From contig NZ_CP039690.1 in NCBI RefSeq assembly GCF_005144885.1, forward strand, positions 1-64,000: a stretch of DNA of 64,000 bases, read 5' to 3'. The DNA comes from Phreatobacter stygius (lineage in GTDB: Bacteria > Pseudomonadota > Alphaproteobacteria > Rhizobiales > Phreatobacteraceae). This document shows, one piece after another, positions 24,629-33,767 of this stretch. The notes under the pieces are model-generated. The model did not search any database, was not told where the DNA came from, and worked only from the letters and a program-made list of their open reading frames with translations. Positions within the stretch are counted from its first letter, which is position 1, and each line of letters begins with the position of its first letter. The position numbers and the translations under genes were made by a program.

Positions 24629-24778
24629 GCGATGGCCGTCTCTATGCCCGCGAACGCGGCAATTGGCAAGGCGATCGCCGAACAAGATGGCCAGTTCTTT
24701 TATGCAGGCCGGAGACCGACGGGCCAAGGCGCGGCCCTGCCGTTGGCGCCAGCTTCCGGTCTTGGCCGGCCATCGGCG

Positions 24779-26341
24779 ATGGCGACCGCGCCGGGCGGAT
24801 CGCCAAGGTCTCTCAAGGTACCGAGTCGCCTGTCGGAGCAGAGCCTTCTTCTCGGCACCGCGGCGGGCTTCGTTGCCATCGCCGGCGCTCAGGCTGCCGA
24901 TCTTCCGGGCAAGGCGGCCCCCGCTGAGTACGTGCGCATCTGCGACACCTACGGCGCGGGCTTCTTCTTCATCCCGGGCACCGACACCTGCCTGCGTATC
25001 GGCGGCTTCGTGCGCGTCGACTACACGGTCAACACCACTCCGGGCAGCCGCGCTACCGGCAGCACCGCTGTCCCCGGCCAGCGGGTTCTCGGTACCTCGT
25101 ACTTCGACTCGCTCTACGGCACCTCGGCGCGTCTGACGCTGAACTTCGACGCCCGTTCGAACACCGAATACGGCCTGCTCCGCGCTTTCGGCCAGTTCTC
25201 GGCCTATCGCGGTCAGTTTGACGGCGCCTTCTCCTCGCAGGGCCTCGTCAACTCGGGCACGCATCAGTCGCCGCGTGCTTCCGCCATCAACGTCGAGCGT
25301 GCCTTCATCCAGTTCGCTGGCTTCACCTTCGGCTTCTCGGCCTCGTTCTTCAACTTCTACCAGGGCGACGTGCAGCTCTCCGGCAACTTCGCCGCGACCG
25401 CGCGCTCGACCACCGTGCTGGCCTATACCGCCTCGTTCGGTTCGGGCTTCTCGGCGACGGTGTCGTTGGAAGACAGCATGTATCGCCGCTACGGCAACCA
25501 GGACGTCTGGGTCGACAACGCCGCCGGCGCCAACATCACGCCGCTGACGCGTCCGCTCTCGGGCGTCTACGGCCTGACCTACGGCGCCCAGAAAGTGCCG
25601 GACATCGTCGCCAACCTGCGCGTCGATCAGGCCTGGGGTTCGGCTCAGATCATGGGCGCCCTGCACCAGCTGACCGATTACGGCTATGCCGGCACGACGA
25701 CGACCCAGATCCCCGCCCTTACTGGCCAGAACTTCGGCAATCCGACCAACGCAGCCGGCGACAAGTTCGGCTGGGCTGTCGGCGCCGGTGTCCGTCTGAA
25801 CCTCGACATGCTCGCCCGTGGCGACGTGTTGTGGTTGCAGGCAGTCTATGCCGACGGCGCTCTCGACTACGCCTTCGGCACGGCCAACCAGGGTGGCGAT
25901 CGTCAGACCATCTCCGGCGCCGGCAACCTGTCGGGCGTAAATGCTCTGAACAGCCAGCTGCGTGACGCGGTCGTGGCGAACAACCTCGGTGGCGTTCCGG
26001 TCGTCGGCAATGCCTCGATCCAGACCACCAAGGCCTGGTCGGTTGCCGCTGGCTTCCGTCACTTCTGGACCCCGGCTCTGCGTTCGTCGATCTTCGGTGC
26101 CTATTCCGACATCAACCAGCCGGCAGCGGCTGTTGGCCTCTCGGACATCAAGTACTGGAACGTCGGCGTCAACACGATCTGGTCGCCGGTTCGTAACCTC
26201 GACCTCGGCCTTGAAGTTGTCTACCACAACATCAATGCCCGCACCCAGGCTGGCCTCGTTCCCGCCATCTCGGGCGGCGGTGTGCCGCGCGGCCAGGAAG
26301 GTGCCTGGGTTGGTACCCTCCGCGTTCAGCGCAACTTCTGA
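24779..26341 (+). CDS. Outer-membrane porin (Porin_2 family), copy 2 with altered 5' end
   Basis: Matches porin 1 from SLLLGTAAGFVAIAGAQA to the C-terminal RVQRNF, including the signal-peptide core, the CDTYGAGFFF loop and the beta strands. The MKTVK start is missing; the homology begins at 24839 and the bases before it are unrelated. The open frame runs back, and ATG 24779 would give a 21-residue n-region (MATAPGGSPRSLKVPSR) before the hydrophobic core, but no good ribosome site precedes it. It may be silent or poorly expressed. Differences from copy 1 cluster in three loops (after VNTTPGSR, after YRRY, and after LTDYGY). It could act as a donor for gene conversion. Confidence 0.8.
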   Translation: MATAPGGSPRSLKVPSRLSEQSLLLGTAAGFVAIAGAQAADLPGKAAPAEYVRICDTYGAGFFFIPGTDTCLRIGGFVRVDYTVNTTPGSRATGSTAVPGQRVLGTSYFDSLYGTSARLTLNFDARSNTEYGLLRAFGQFSAYRGQFDGAFSSQGLVNSGTHQSPRASAINVERAFIQFAGFTFGFSASFFNFYQGDVQLSGNFAATARSTTVLAYTASFGSGFSATVSLEDSMYRRYGNQDVWVDNAAGANITPLTRPLSGVYGLTYGAQKVPDIVANLRVDQAWGSAQIMGALHQLTDYGYAGTTTTQIPALTGQNFGNPTNAAGDKFGWAVGAGVRLNLDMLARGDVLWLQAVYADGALDYAFGTANQGGDRQTISGAGNLSGVNALNSQLRDAVVANNLGGVPVVGNASIQTTKAWSVAAGFRHFWTPALRSSIFGAYSDINQPAAAVGLSDIKYWNVGVNTIWSPVRNLDLGLEVVYHNINARTQAGLVPAISGGGVPRGQEGAWVGTLRVQRNF

Positions 26342-26400
26342 TCTGATCCTCAGATCCTGAGTTAGAAGACCCCGGCGGGCAACCGTCGGGGTTTTTCTTT
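24839..26400 (+). repeat. Inverted duplication, right copy (porin 2 with terminator)
   Basis: Partner of 18084-19636 in opposite orientation. It extends past the stop through TGATCTGATCCTCAGATCCT and the terminator. The left limit is sharp at 24839. Confidence 0.88.
26369..26400 (+). terminator. Intrinsic terminator of porin 2
   Basis: Stem ACCCCGGCGG (26369-26378) with CCGTCGGGGT (26383-26392, one G-T pair), followed by TTTTTCTTT. Same element as at porin 1. Confidence 0.87.
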
Positions 26401-26456
26401 AAGTTAAACCCAAACAGATCAGAAAATACGAACAGCGAACAAGCTGTGGCTATCCC

Positions 26457-27875
26457 TCAATGACTGAGAGGGTCAGGAATCTTCTTCAATTCATCGAACA
26501 TGACCGGCACGGATACAGCGCCATAACGCCGCGATATGCTCGCCTGAGCGTGACCAACGATGGCATCCGTGATTTTTTCGGGAATGCCGACCTCGAAAGC
26601 CTTCTCCTTGAACCAATGTCGCCAGGCATGGTTCGGGTCCTTGCCGGAGGATCGGCCAATGTCGAGGCCAAGCGAATGGATCCACTCGGTCAGTCGATTC
26701 CGGGTGGTGCGGCCAGGATTATACGGCGCAGGGATCGACGAAGTCGTCGTCTTCCCGTCCAGAATGAAATCGTCGCGCGTCTTGTTGATGAAAAGACGAT
26801 CGCGCCCTGTCGAATGAACGAAGTCTATAAATCCACGCTCGAGAATAAGCGGATGAATAGGAACAATGCGCTCGGACGCAGCGGTCTTGATTGGCCCCGC
26901 CTGCCGTGAAATACGGATGCACCAGACGTCATCGATCTTCACGACATCTTCGTGTCGCAGATTGACGATGGTAGAAATACGGCTGCCGGTCAGCGCGGTC
27001 AGCCACGGGATCCATCGTCGCGATGGTTTGTCTTCGAGATCGGCGGCGCGCAACAATGTCCGCGCCTCATCATCGGAAAACGCCATCATCTTCCGGCTCG
27101 TCACCAGCCGGCTGCTGCGGAAACGAACGCCGGATGTCGGATCCGCGATCGGCAGCAAACCCTGTTCGATCCCGAAACGGAAGATCGACCGGAGCGCCGC
27201 GAGGTCCGAATGCCGGGCGGTTCGCAACAGCCGGCCGCTCTTGATCAGGTGATCCCGGTAATTCCTGACATCCTGGGTCGAAACGCGCGCCGGATCCGAA
27301 TGCCCGAGATAAGCGACGAAGCGCTGAATCAATGTTTCCCAATAGGGCGGCGTCGTCGGCGCCCCGCCGGACAGCAGATGTTGCTCGCGCCATTGTTCGA
27401 ACAGCTCGTCGAACGACAATTCCGGCTCGCGTCCGGGTGGCGCGGGCTGTCGATCCCGCTTCCGGGGCGGCTCCAGCCCGGCCAGGTGAAAGGTCGGCGC
27501 AGTTTGCGCCGGCGCGAGTTCGTCAAATCGAACGGCAGCCTTGAACGGAACCACCACCCTCGCCTCTCCCCCGCCGGCGAGCTCCTGAGCTGCGACCGTG
27601 GGAGAGGCCGTATTGACCGACGACAATTCACTAACATGGACCAATATCTGAAACGATATCGCCATTGCGAAGTATTTTGCGTCCTGAATCGACCGGCAAA
27701 CCGGAGGGATCTGGATGGAGGAGTCGATTACAACGTTGAAGACAAGACCATCGACGTTGACCCTGACCGAAACTCCAAAAAAATCCTCGACAATGCTCGG
27801 TGCGATAGGCAGCGCAAAGCTGAATGTCCCGTTGGGCGCACAAGTCAATTCGGGTTGTGACGCGACTGAACTCAA
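26457..27875 (-). CDS. Tyrosine recombinase / integrase with N-terminal extension
   Basis: 472 aa. The core-binding domain is at about 150-240 (LSFDELFEQWREQH, YRDHLIKSGRLLRTA). The catalytic domain has the full set: Arg299 (ALTGSRISTIVNL), Lys330, His416 and Arg419 (HAWRHWF), His442 (GHAQASIS) and Tyr451 (SRRYG). The first 110-130 residues (SFALPIAPSIVEDFFGVSVR onwards) are not part of a normal integrase and I do not recognise them; a shorter start further in is possible. It is convergent with porin 2 and borders a gene-free region, with a tRNA-Ser 1.8 kb away, so it is probably a relic of a mobile element. Confidence 0.85.
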   Translation of the reverse strand: MSSVASQPELTCAPNGTFSFALPIAPSIVEDFFGVSVRVNVDGLVFNVVIDSSIQIPPVCRSIQDAKYFAMAISFQILVHVSELSSVNTASPTVAAQELAGGGEARVVVPFKAAVRFDELAPAQTAPTFHLAGLEPPRKRDRQPAPPGREPELSFDELFEQWREQHLLSGGAPTTPPYWETLIQRFVAYLGHSDPARVSTQDVRNYRDHLIKSGRLLRTARHSDLAALRSIFRFGIEQGLLPIADPTSGVRFRSSRLVTSRKMMAFSDDEARTLLRAADLEDKPSRRWIPWLTALTGSRISTIVNLRHEDVVKIDDVWCIRISRQAGPIKTAASERIVPIHPLILERGFIDFVHSTGRDRLFINKTRDDFILDGKTTTSSIPAPYNPGRTTRNRLTEWIHSLGLDIGRSSGKDPNHAWRHWFKEKAFEVGIPEKITDAIVGHAQASISRRYGAVSVPVMFDELKKIPDPLSH

Positions 27876-28933
27876 AGCTTGAATTCCTCAATCCAAGACC
27901 GTCTGCCAACCGAAATCATTCAGCCGACCGACAACCGCTGCGCCTCACATAGGTCCGGAGTCGTCAAAGCGTAAAGGACAGACCAGAAATCGGTCACCTC
28001 GCCACATCCAATTGTCAAATACCCGACATTTGAAGCATCATAGCCATATGGCTGCTGTGATTACAAGCATTGAGTCAGTTCGGTGACAGGTTATGGCCAG
28101 AAACATTGCTTGTTTTTTGGCCAATCACAGGCCTACCAGATTCCAGGTATTCCATCGGGAAGCTGAGGCCGGCCAATTTTCTCGCCCGCACAACCCATGC
28201 GGATACATCACGACCCCAATCTGAAAAATTATCCGCCGACGACGGGCGAGGTGCCGATCAACGGATGAGTCCACCGGCAGGTACCTTGGGCATCGCGGTT
28301 TTCACGGGCCGTTGCAGTTGTGCCACGCTGGGCAACCCGGCGGACTCTCCGGCTGGACCTGGCGGCTCGACCAGCCGCAAATGCCTGCCCGGTCATCATC
28401 TCGCGACCCGTGAGAGGCGAAACAACCCATTGTTATAATTGGCTTATCTGAACGCGCCGCGTCCGGCCCGCCGCCAAGACCGCGAAACCCGACGATCGGC
28501 AAGACCGCGCAATCGGCGGAACCGATCCGGCCATGAATCTGAGCGGGCCGCCACCTTTCACTATGCCGTGATGACCGAGAAGTGCTCCTTGACCACCGCA
28601 ACTGACGCATAGGTTGCATATAAAACACACGTTATAGTTTATCAATTGGATTCTACAACCACGAGACCAAGACGGATGAGGCGGCCCATTTGACCTCGGA
28701 ACGGGCCCGTCGGGCGGAGGCACGAACGCAGCACAGGCTGATCCCGGCAGCACGACGCGGCGATGCGCGCCTTCGGAGAGGCGGCCGCCTCGGCCGGCGA
28801 GGCGAAGCGACCGTCGACCGGCTTCGCGACACCTGCGCCGGAGCGCTCCGCCCGATTGGCGCCTGCCCGCCGCGCTGGGCTTTTCATACGAAGCGGTATC
28901 CACTTCGCGCGGAAATGCTCTAGAACCCCGGGC
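27876..28933. other. Long gene-free region next to the integrase
   Basis: About 1.06 kb, AT-richer than its surroundings up to about 28660, then GC-rich. The open frames present lack ribosome sites and look like chance translations. No RNA gene, repeat or transposase remnant is evident. Probably degraded mobile DNA. Confidence 0.5.
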
Positions 28934-31315
28934 GTGAACGCCGTACCCACGCAACCGCCTGCCGCTAACACCGCCCTCCCCGCCTGGACACGGCGGGAGA
29001 CGCTGCTCGTCGCCTTCGCCATCCTGGTTTTTTGGGGGCTGACGGCGGCCGCCTATCAGATCGGCGGCGTGACCATCCCGTGGGACGCCAAGTCGCAATT
29101 TTATAATTTCTTCCGTTTCGTCGGCCGCGCCTTGTCCCAGGGCGAGCTGCCCCTGTGGAATCCCTATCACTTCTCCGGCTTTCCAAGCGTCGCCGATCCG
29201 CAATCGCTGCTGTTCTCGCCGACCTTCCTGCCCGCCGCCTGGATCCTTCCCCAGGCTTCGATCGGACTGTTCGACACGATCGTACTGGCCCATCTGGCTG
29301 CCGGCAGCGCGGCTGCGGCGGCACTTTGCGCACGGCGCGGCTGGCGTCCCGAGGCCGCGACCCTGGCAGCCGCGATCGTCTTCTTCGGCGGGCCGGCCAT
29401 GGGCCGCCTCCAGCATGTCGGCCTGGTCGTCTCCTACGCCTATTTGCCGGTCTGCCTCCTGCTGCTGGAACTGGCGCTCGATCGCCGCTCCTATGGCTGG
29501 AGCATGGCCTTCGGCGCGACGGCGGCCTTCATGGCACTCGGACGCGACCAGATTGCCTTCCTGAACTGCCTTGTCCTGGTCGCTTTTGTCCTCGCCCGCG
29601 GCCTTCGTGCCCCCGCCGCCGGCCGCTGGTTCCTGGCGCGCCTGCCGCTGCTCGCCGTGATGGGCCTGGTCGGCGCCGCCATCCTGGTCGTCCCGCTGCT
29701 GCTGACACTGCAATTCGCAGCCTTCTCGAACCGGCCCATGGTGGCCTTCCAGACCGCCGCCTACGGCTCGCTCGACCCGTTCAACCTGGTCGGCCTGTTC
29801 GCCGCCGACTTCTTCGGTGGCCTGCACAAGGCCGACCTCTATTTCGGTCCGGGCTCGCCCCATTGGCCGGCGTTCGACTGGACCGACCGCTCGGTCAACT
29901 TCCTGCATGTCGGCGCGGCGGCCACCGTGCTGGTGGCCTGGATCGGCATTGCCACGGGCCTTTGCCTTGCCCCGGGGCTGCGTTTCTTCAGCGCGCTTGC
30001 CGCGGCCAGCCTGGTCTATGCGCTTGGCGCCCACACGCCGGTGTTCCGCCTGATCTTCGACCTGATGCCCGGCATCTCGCTCTACCGGCGTCCGGCCGAT
30101 GCCTGTTTCATCCTGGTCTTCGCCATTGCCATGCTCGCCGGCGGCTGTCTCGACGCAGTTATGCGCGGCAAGACCGGGGCGACCAACCGGGTCCTGCTCG
30201 GCATGCTCGCGGCCGTTGCGGCCGGCCTCGCCCTGTTTGCCCTGACACGCGCGCCGTCGATGACCCACGTGCTGGTCGCCGTGCGCGCGCTCGCAGGCGC
30301 CGTGTTCGCCGGAGCCATTGCCGTCTGGCTCATCAGAACGCTCGCCGCGGGTCGGGCTGGCCGGGCTGGCCCGGCTTTCGGTCTCGGCTTCGTGGCGCTC
30401 GCCGCCGGCGAACTTGCCATCCACAATGTCACGACGCCGATCAATGCCGAGGCGAAAAGCGTCTATGCCGTGTTCAGCGCCGAGCCGTCGCCGGATCGCG
30501 ATGCGCTGCGCCAGTTGCTCGGCAGCCTGGAAGCCGAGCACGCGCGCGGCCGCCGGCCGCGGGTCGAGATCCTCGGCCCCGAGAATGGCTGGCAGAATGC
30601 CGGCATGACCTATGGGATCGAAAGCACGCTCGGCTACAATCCGCTGCGCTTCGCACTCTACGAACGGGCAACCGGCGCCGCCGAAACCGCCCATGAGCCG
30701 CGCCTGCGCCCCTTCCCGAAAACCTTCCGCGGTTACCGCTCGAGGCTCGCCCGCCTGCTCGGCATCGAGCTTCTGGTGTTCGACCAGCCATTCGAGCGCA
30801 TGCCCGCGGCGCTGCCCCGGCCACGCATCGCCGAGCTGCGCGAGGGCCCGCCGCTGTGGATCTACCGGCTGCCGCCGGCAGCCCCCCGCGCCATGCTGGC
30901 CGCTCGCGTCAAACGTGTGAACGTCGAGGCGGCCCTGGCGGCCGGCGAGATCCCGGACGTCGATCTGGCCTCCGAAGTGCTGATTGGCCAGGACGACCCG
31001 ATCGACAGCGTCCCCGCCGCGACCGACGCGCCTGGTCGCGCCACCGCCGGTCGCGTGGCCATCGCCGAATATGGCATCAACCAGGTGCGTCTGGTCGCCG
31101 AGACCGAGGTGGCGGGCGTTCTGGTCCTGCACGACCTCGACTACCCCGGCTGGACCGTCACGGTGAATGACGAAAGGCGGCCGCTGCTGCGCGCCAATGT
31201 TCTGTTCCGCGGGGTCGAGCTGCCGCCGGGCCGGCATGAGGTGGTGTTCCGCTTCGAACCCTTCGGCGGCGAAAATCTGGCCGCCGCGCTGGCCACCGTG
31301 ATGGGCCGCAAATGA
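28934..31315 (+). CDS. YfhO-like polytopic membrane protein
   Basis: 793 aa from GTG 28934 (VNAVPTQPPAANTALPAW). Upstream in-frame Met codons precede unrelated low-complexity sequence, so I prefer the GTG just before the first membrane helix (LLVAFAILVFWGLTAAAYQI). WNPYHFSGFPSVADPQSLLFSP is an extracytoplasmic loop typical of GT-C-like membrane proteins. About 11-12 membrane segments follow, then a soluble C-terminal domain ending in LHDLDYPGWTVTVNDERRP and LPPGRHEVVFRFEP, as in YfhO-type proteins (PF09586). YfhO is linked to lipoteichoic acid glycosylation in Gram-positives; the sugar and acceptor here are unknown. It stands alone next to the recombinase region. Confidence 0.8.
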   Translation: MNAVPTQPPAANTALPAWTRRETLLVAFAILVFWGLTAAAYQIGGVTIPWDAKSQFYNFFRFVGRALSQGELPLWNPYHFSGFPSVADPQSLLFSPTFLPAAWILPQASIGLFDTIVLAHLAAGSAAAAALCARRGWRPEAATLAAAIVFFGGPAMGRLQHVGLVVSYAYLPVCLLLLELALDRRSYGWSMAFGATAAFMALGRDQIAFLNCLVLVAFVLARGLRAPAAGRWFLARLPLLAVMGLVGAAILVVPLLLTLQFAAFSNRPMVAFQTAAYGSLDPFNLVGLFAADFFGGLHKADLYFGPGSPHWPAFDWTDRSVNFLHVGAAATVLVAWIGIATGLCLAPGLRFFSALAAASLVYALGAHTPVFRLIFDLMPGISLYRRPADACFILVFAIAMLAGGCLDAVMRGKTGATNRVLLGMLAAVAAGLALFALTRAPSMTHVLVAVRALAGAVFAGAIAVWLIRTLAAGRAGRAGPAFGLGFVALAAGELAIHNVTTPINAEAKSVYAVFSAEPSPDRDALRQLLGSLEAEHARGRRPRVEILGPENGWQNAGMTYGIESTLGYNPLRFALYERATGAAETAHEPRLRPFPKTFRGYRSRLARLLGIELLVFDQPFERMPAALPRPRIAELREGPPLWIYRLPPAAPRAMLAARVKRVNVEAALAAGEIPDVDLASEVLIGQDDPIDSVPAATDAPGRATAGRVAIAEYGINQVRLVAETEVAGVLVLHDLDYPGWTVTVNDERRPLLRANVLFRGVELPPGRHEVVFRFEPFGGENLAAALATVMGRK

Positions 31316-31330
31316 CCAGGCCCGACCGTC

Positions 31331-31390
31331 GGTTCAGGCAGTGGGCCGATCAGACACCGGGCCGGTCAGGCGATGGGCCGGTCAGGCAAT
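31331..31390. repeat. 16 bp tandem repeat at the Sel1 gene end
   Basis: About 3.7 copies of ATTGCCTGACCGGCCC on the minus strand, partly diverged. The first copy contains the TGA stop of the Sel1-repeat gene. Confidence 0.85.
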
Positions 31391-31702
31391 AGGTTCCTGA
31401 ATCTGCCGGTCGAGCCAGGCGCGCGCGCCCGCAAGCGCCCGGGCAATCTCGTCCTTCGACATCTCGCCGGCGATTTCCTGGCGCTGGCGCGCGGCCTCGC
31501 GGTCGCCCTTCAGCGCCGCGATATTGAGCCACATATGGGCGGCGACCAGATCGCGCGGCACCACCCGGCCGGCGGCATAGAGCATGCCGAGTTCGCGCGG
31601 CGGCCGGTCCGCCAGTTCCAGCGCCGTCAAATCGGCCGTCGTCGGGCCGGCCGGCGCGATGGACGGCGTGTCGCTCTCTGCGAGGATCATCACGGACATC
31701 AT
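31382..31702 (-). CDS. Short Sel1-repeat protein
   Basis: 106 aa from MMSVMILAESDT at 31702. The C-terminal half LGMLYAAGRVVPRDLVAAHM with WLNIAALKGDREAARQR is one Sel1/TPR-like helical repeat, followed by EIAGEMSKDEIARALAGARAW. This short layout is common in the order and its role is unknown; Sel1 repeats mediate protein contacts. No signal peptide. The stop falls within a 16 bp tandem repeat. Convergent with the YfhO-like gene. Confidence 0.75.
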   Translation of the reverse strand: MMSVMILAESDTPSIAPAGPTTADLTALELADRPPRELGMLYAAGRVVPRDLVAAHMWLNIAALKGDREAARQRQEIAGEMSKDEIARALAGARAWLDRQIQEPIA

Positions 31703-31920
31703 GCAACTCCGCGGCCTTCGCGACGGCACCATGGCCGCCTGCTCCATTCCGACGCCGCAGTTTGCTGTCCAGAGGTCAACGATTCATTAACGCTACGATT
31801 CGGGCGCCCGGGGCCGATTCGGCCGCTGGACGGCGGCTTGCCGGTTGAGCGAAACTGTCGCCACGGCGCGCCAGACACCACAGGCCAGCAATCAACGGAC
31901 AAGCGCCGGGAGGGACCCCA

Positions 31921-32331
31921 ATGAAAATCTTGACGATGATCGGCCTCGTCGCGGCGGCGGCCGTCATGCTGAGCGCTCCCGCCCTCGCCAATGATCCGCG
32001 CGGCACCTGGCTCAGCCAATCCGGCGAAACCCGCGTGCGTTTTGCCGATTGCGGCAATCAGCTCTGCGGCACGATCGTCGCGGCATCGGGCCAGGCGCGC
32101 GACGAGAAGAACGAGAACGCCGCGCTCCGCAGCCGCAACCTGGTCGGGATCCGCATGATCACCATGCGCGCCAACGGCGCCAATGCCTGGCAGGGATCAC
32201 TTTATAATTTCCAGGACGGCAAGACCTATAACGGCCGAATGACCATGCCGTCGGCCAATTCGATGAGCCTGTCGGGCTGCGTGCTCGGCGGCCTGATCTG
32301 CCGCAGCCAGACCTGGTCGCGGGTCAACTGA
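31921..32331 (+). CDS. Secreted DUF2147 family protein
   Basis: 136 aa with a clear signal peptide (MKILTMIGLVAAAAVMLSAPALA, cut after ALA). The mature part begins NDPRGTWLSQSGETRVRFAD and has CGNQLCGTIVAAS, the DUF2147 hallmark, plus two cysteines in the C-terminal half (LSGCVLGGLICRSQTW). Periplasmic, function unknown; the fold of this family is a small lipocalin-like barrel as far as I recall. Strong GGGAGGG ribosome site just upstream. Shorter at the C-terminus than many members but complete. Confidence 0.87.
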   Translation: MKILTMIGLVAAAAVMLSAPALANDPRGTWLSQSGETRVRFADCGNQLCGTIVAASGQARDEKNENAALRSRNLVGIRMITMRANGANAWQGSLYNFQDGKTYNGRMTMPSANSMSLSGCVLGGLICRSQTWSRVN

Positions 32332-32410
32332 GACAGGCGGCCGGCAGGCGATGAGCGGGGCCCAAAAACCACCGCCCAGGCCGCCGGCGCCCAAACCGCC
32401 GCGACGATCG

Positions 32411-33109
32411 TCAGCGCGCCGTCTGGCCGAACAGGACGGCGCGCACGCCTGGATCCTGCATGGCCTGGGGGTTGCGGTCTTCCTTGTTGACGGAAAGGCC
32501 CGCCTTGACCGCCGGCCGCGCCAGCATCCGTTCGATCCAGGCCTTCACATTGGGGAACTGCGCGATGTCCTGGCCCTGGCGTTCCCACGCTTTGGCCCAG
32601 CCGATACAGGCCATGTCGGCGATCGAATAGTCGCCGGCGATATAGTCGCGGCCCTCGAGCCGCCGGTTCAGCACGCCATAGAGGCGATTGGCCTCGTTGG
32701 TGTAGCGGTTGATCGCATATTCGATCTTTTCCGGGGCGTAGATACGGAAATGGTGGGTCTGGCCGAGCATCGGGCCGAAGCCGCCCATCTGCCACATCAG
32801 CCATTGATCAACCTCGACGCGCTTGCGCTCGTCAGCGGGATAGAACTTGCCGGTCTTGCGACCGAGATATTGCAGGATCGCGCCCGACTCGAACACCGAG
32901 ATCGGACGGCCGTCCGGCCCGTCCGGATCGACGATGGCGGGGATCCGGTTGTTCGGCGAGATCGCTAGGAATTCCGGCTTGAACTGATCGCCCTTGCCGA
33001 TGTTCACGGTATGCACTGTGTAGGGCAATCCGCACTCCTCGAGCATGATGGAGACCTTCCATCCGTTCGGGGTCGGCCAGTAATAGAGATCAATGGATTT
33101 CTGGGACAT
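32411..33109 (-). CDS. Glutathione S-transferase, Nu class-like (YfcG/YghU)
   Basis: 232 aa starting MSQKSIDLYYWPTPNGWKVS. The TPNGWKV motif supplies the Thr and Asn that activate glutathione in Nu-class enzymes; SPNNRIPAIVDPDG and VFESGAILQYLGRKTGKFYP complete the thioredoxin-like N-domain and the helical C-domain follows (YIAGDYSIADMACIGWAKAW). Such enzymes show disulfide reductase or peroxidase activity. Cytosolic. It is divergent from a small secreted protein gene. Length normal. Confidence 0.9.
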   Translation of the reverse strand: MSQKSIDLYYWPTPNGWKVSIMLEECGLPYTVHTVNIGKGDQFKPEFLAISPNNRIPAIVDPDGPDGRPISVFESGAILQYLGRKTGKFYPADERKRVEVDQWLMWQMGGFGPMLGQTHHFRIYAPEKIEYAINRYTNEANRLYGVLNRRLEGRDYIAGDYSIADMACIGWAKAWERQGQDIAQFPNVKAWIERMLARPAVKAGLSVNKEDRNPQAMQDPGVRAVLFGQTAR

Positions 33110-33322
33110 GGTCCGTCTCAAGCGGCGGTTCTGAACGATTTCTTCGGTGGGCCGCGGTGGCGTGAAGCTAGGCGCATCGAGGCCATCCGCCAAGGGCCCG
33201 AGCCCTCCATCCGTGCGATGCCTCATTTGCACCGGAATAAAATCCTGGCAAGATGCAACCGGTAATAGGCAGCCCCGCCGGCTTGCAGGCTTTGGCGCGG
33301 CCCGCCCCAGGGAGGATTGTTC

Positions 33323-33673
33323 ATGCGCCTTCATCTGATCGCGGCCGCGGCCGCCGTGCTGTTCGTCACCGATATCGCATCGGCCCAGGCCCCGGCCACC
33401 ACGCCGGCAGCCCCAGGGGCGACGGCACCGGCAACCACACCGTCGCGCGCCCGCACCCGCGCTCCGGCCGCTACCGCACCAGCCGCGACCACCCCCGGCG
33501 CCGCCGCGCCGGCAACCACCACCCGCCCGCGCTCAGCCGCTCAGTTGCGCAACGATCAGCTGATGCGCGACTGTGGCGCGGAATGGCGGGCCGGCAGGAC
33601 GCAGTTGCAGGCCGCCGGCAAGACCTGGCGGACATTCCTGCCGGAGTGCCGGGCTCGTCGGCGCGGCGCCTGA
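33323..33673 (+). CDS. Small secreted Ala/Pro/Thr-rich protein with conserved C-terminus
   Basis: 116 aa: signal peptide MRLHLIAAAAAVLFVTDIAS, a Pro/Ala/Thr linker up to about 70, then a short conserved module RNDQLMRDCGAEWRAGRTQL and AAGKTWRTFLPECRAR with two cysteines. Similar modules with an acidic or basic linker are frequent in Hyphomicrobiales. Periplasmic, role unknown. A GGAGG site 7 bp upstream decides the ATG at 33323. An 11 bp tandem array begins 6 bp after the stop. Confidence 0.75.
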   Translation: MRLHLIAAAAAVLFVTDIASAQAPATTPAAPGATAPATTPSRARTRAPAATAPAATTPGAAAPATTTRPRSAAQLRNDQLMRDCGAEWRAGRTQLQAAGKTWRTFLPECRARRRGA

Positions 33674-33679
33674 CGCCAA

Positions 33680-33767
33680 GTCGGTCCAACGTCGGTCCAA
33701 CGTCGGTCCAACGTCGGTCCAACGTCGGTCCAACGTCGGTCCAACGTCGGTCCAACCTCAGTCCAGC
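33680..33767. repeat. 11 bp tandem repeat, seven perfect copies plus a degenerate one
   Basis: GTCGGTCCAAC repeated seven times from 33680 to 33756, then CTCAGTCCAGC, a degenerate copy that contains the stop codon of the GNAT gene read on the minus strand. Seven perfect copies suggest recent slippage. Confidence 0.95.

Noticed and set aside
24590-26227. 545-residue minus-strand open frame opposite porin 2, and its partner opposite porin 1
   Set aside because: The same shadow appears at both porins because the DNA is duplicated; conservation reflects the porin frame.
24536-27875. tRNA-Ser as attachment site of an integrated element
   Set aside because: I found no second copy of the tRNA 3' end in the window, so att sites cannot be claimed.
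28070-28438. 122-residue open frame in the gene-free region
   Set aside because: TTG-start frame without ribosome site and no recognisable family.
28433-31237. 934-residue minus-strand open frame over the YfhO-like gene
   Set aside because: Shadow of a strong membrane-protein gene; composition is Gly/Gln/Arg-rich without motifs.
33680-33767. CRISPR array candidate
   Set aside because: Direct 11 bp repeats without spacers; a simple tandem repeat. No cas genes and no other array in the window.
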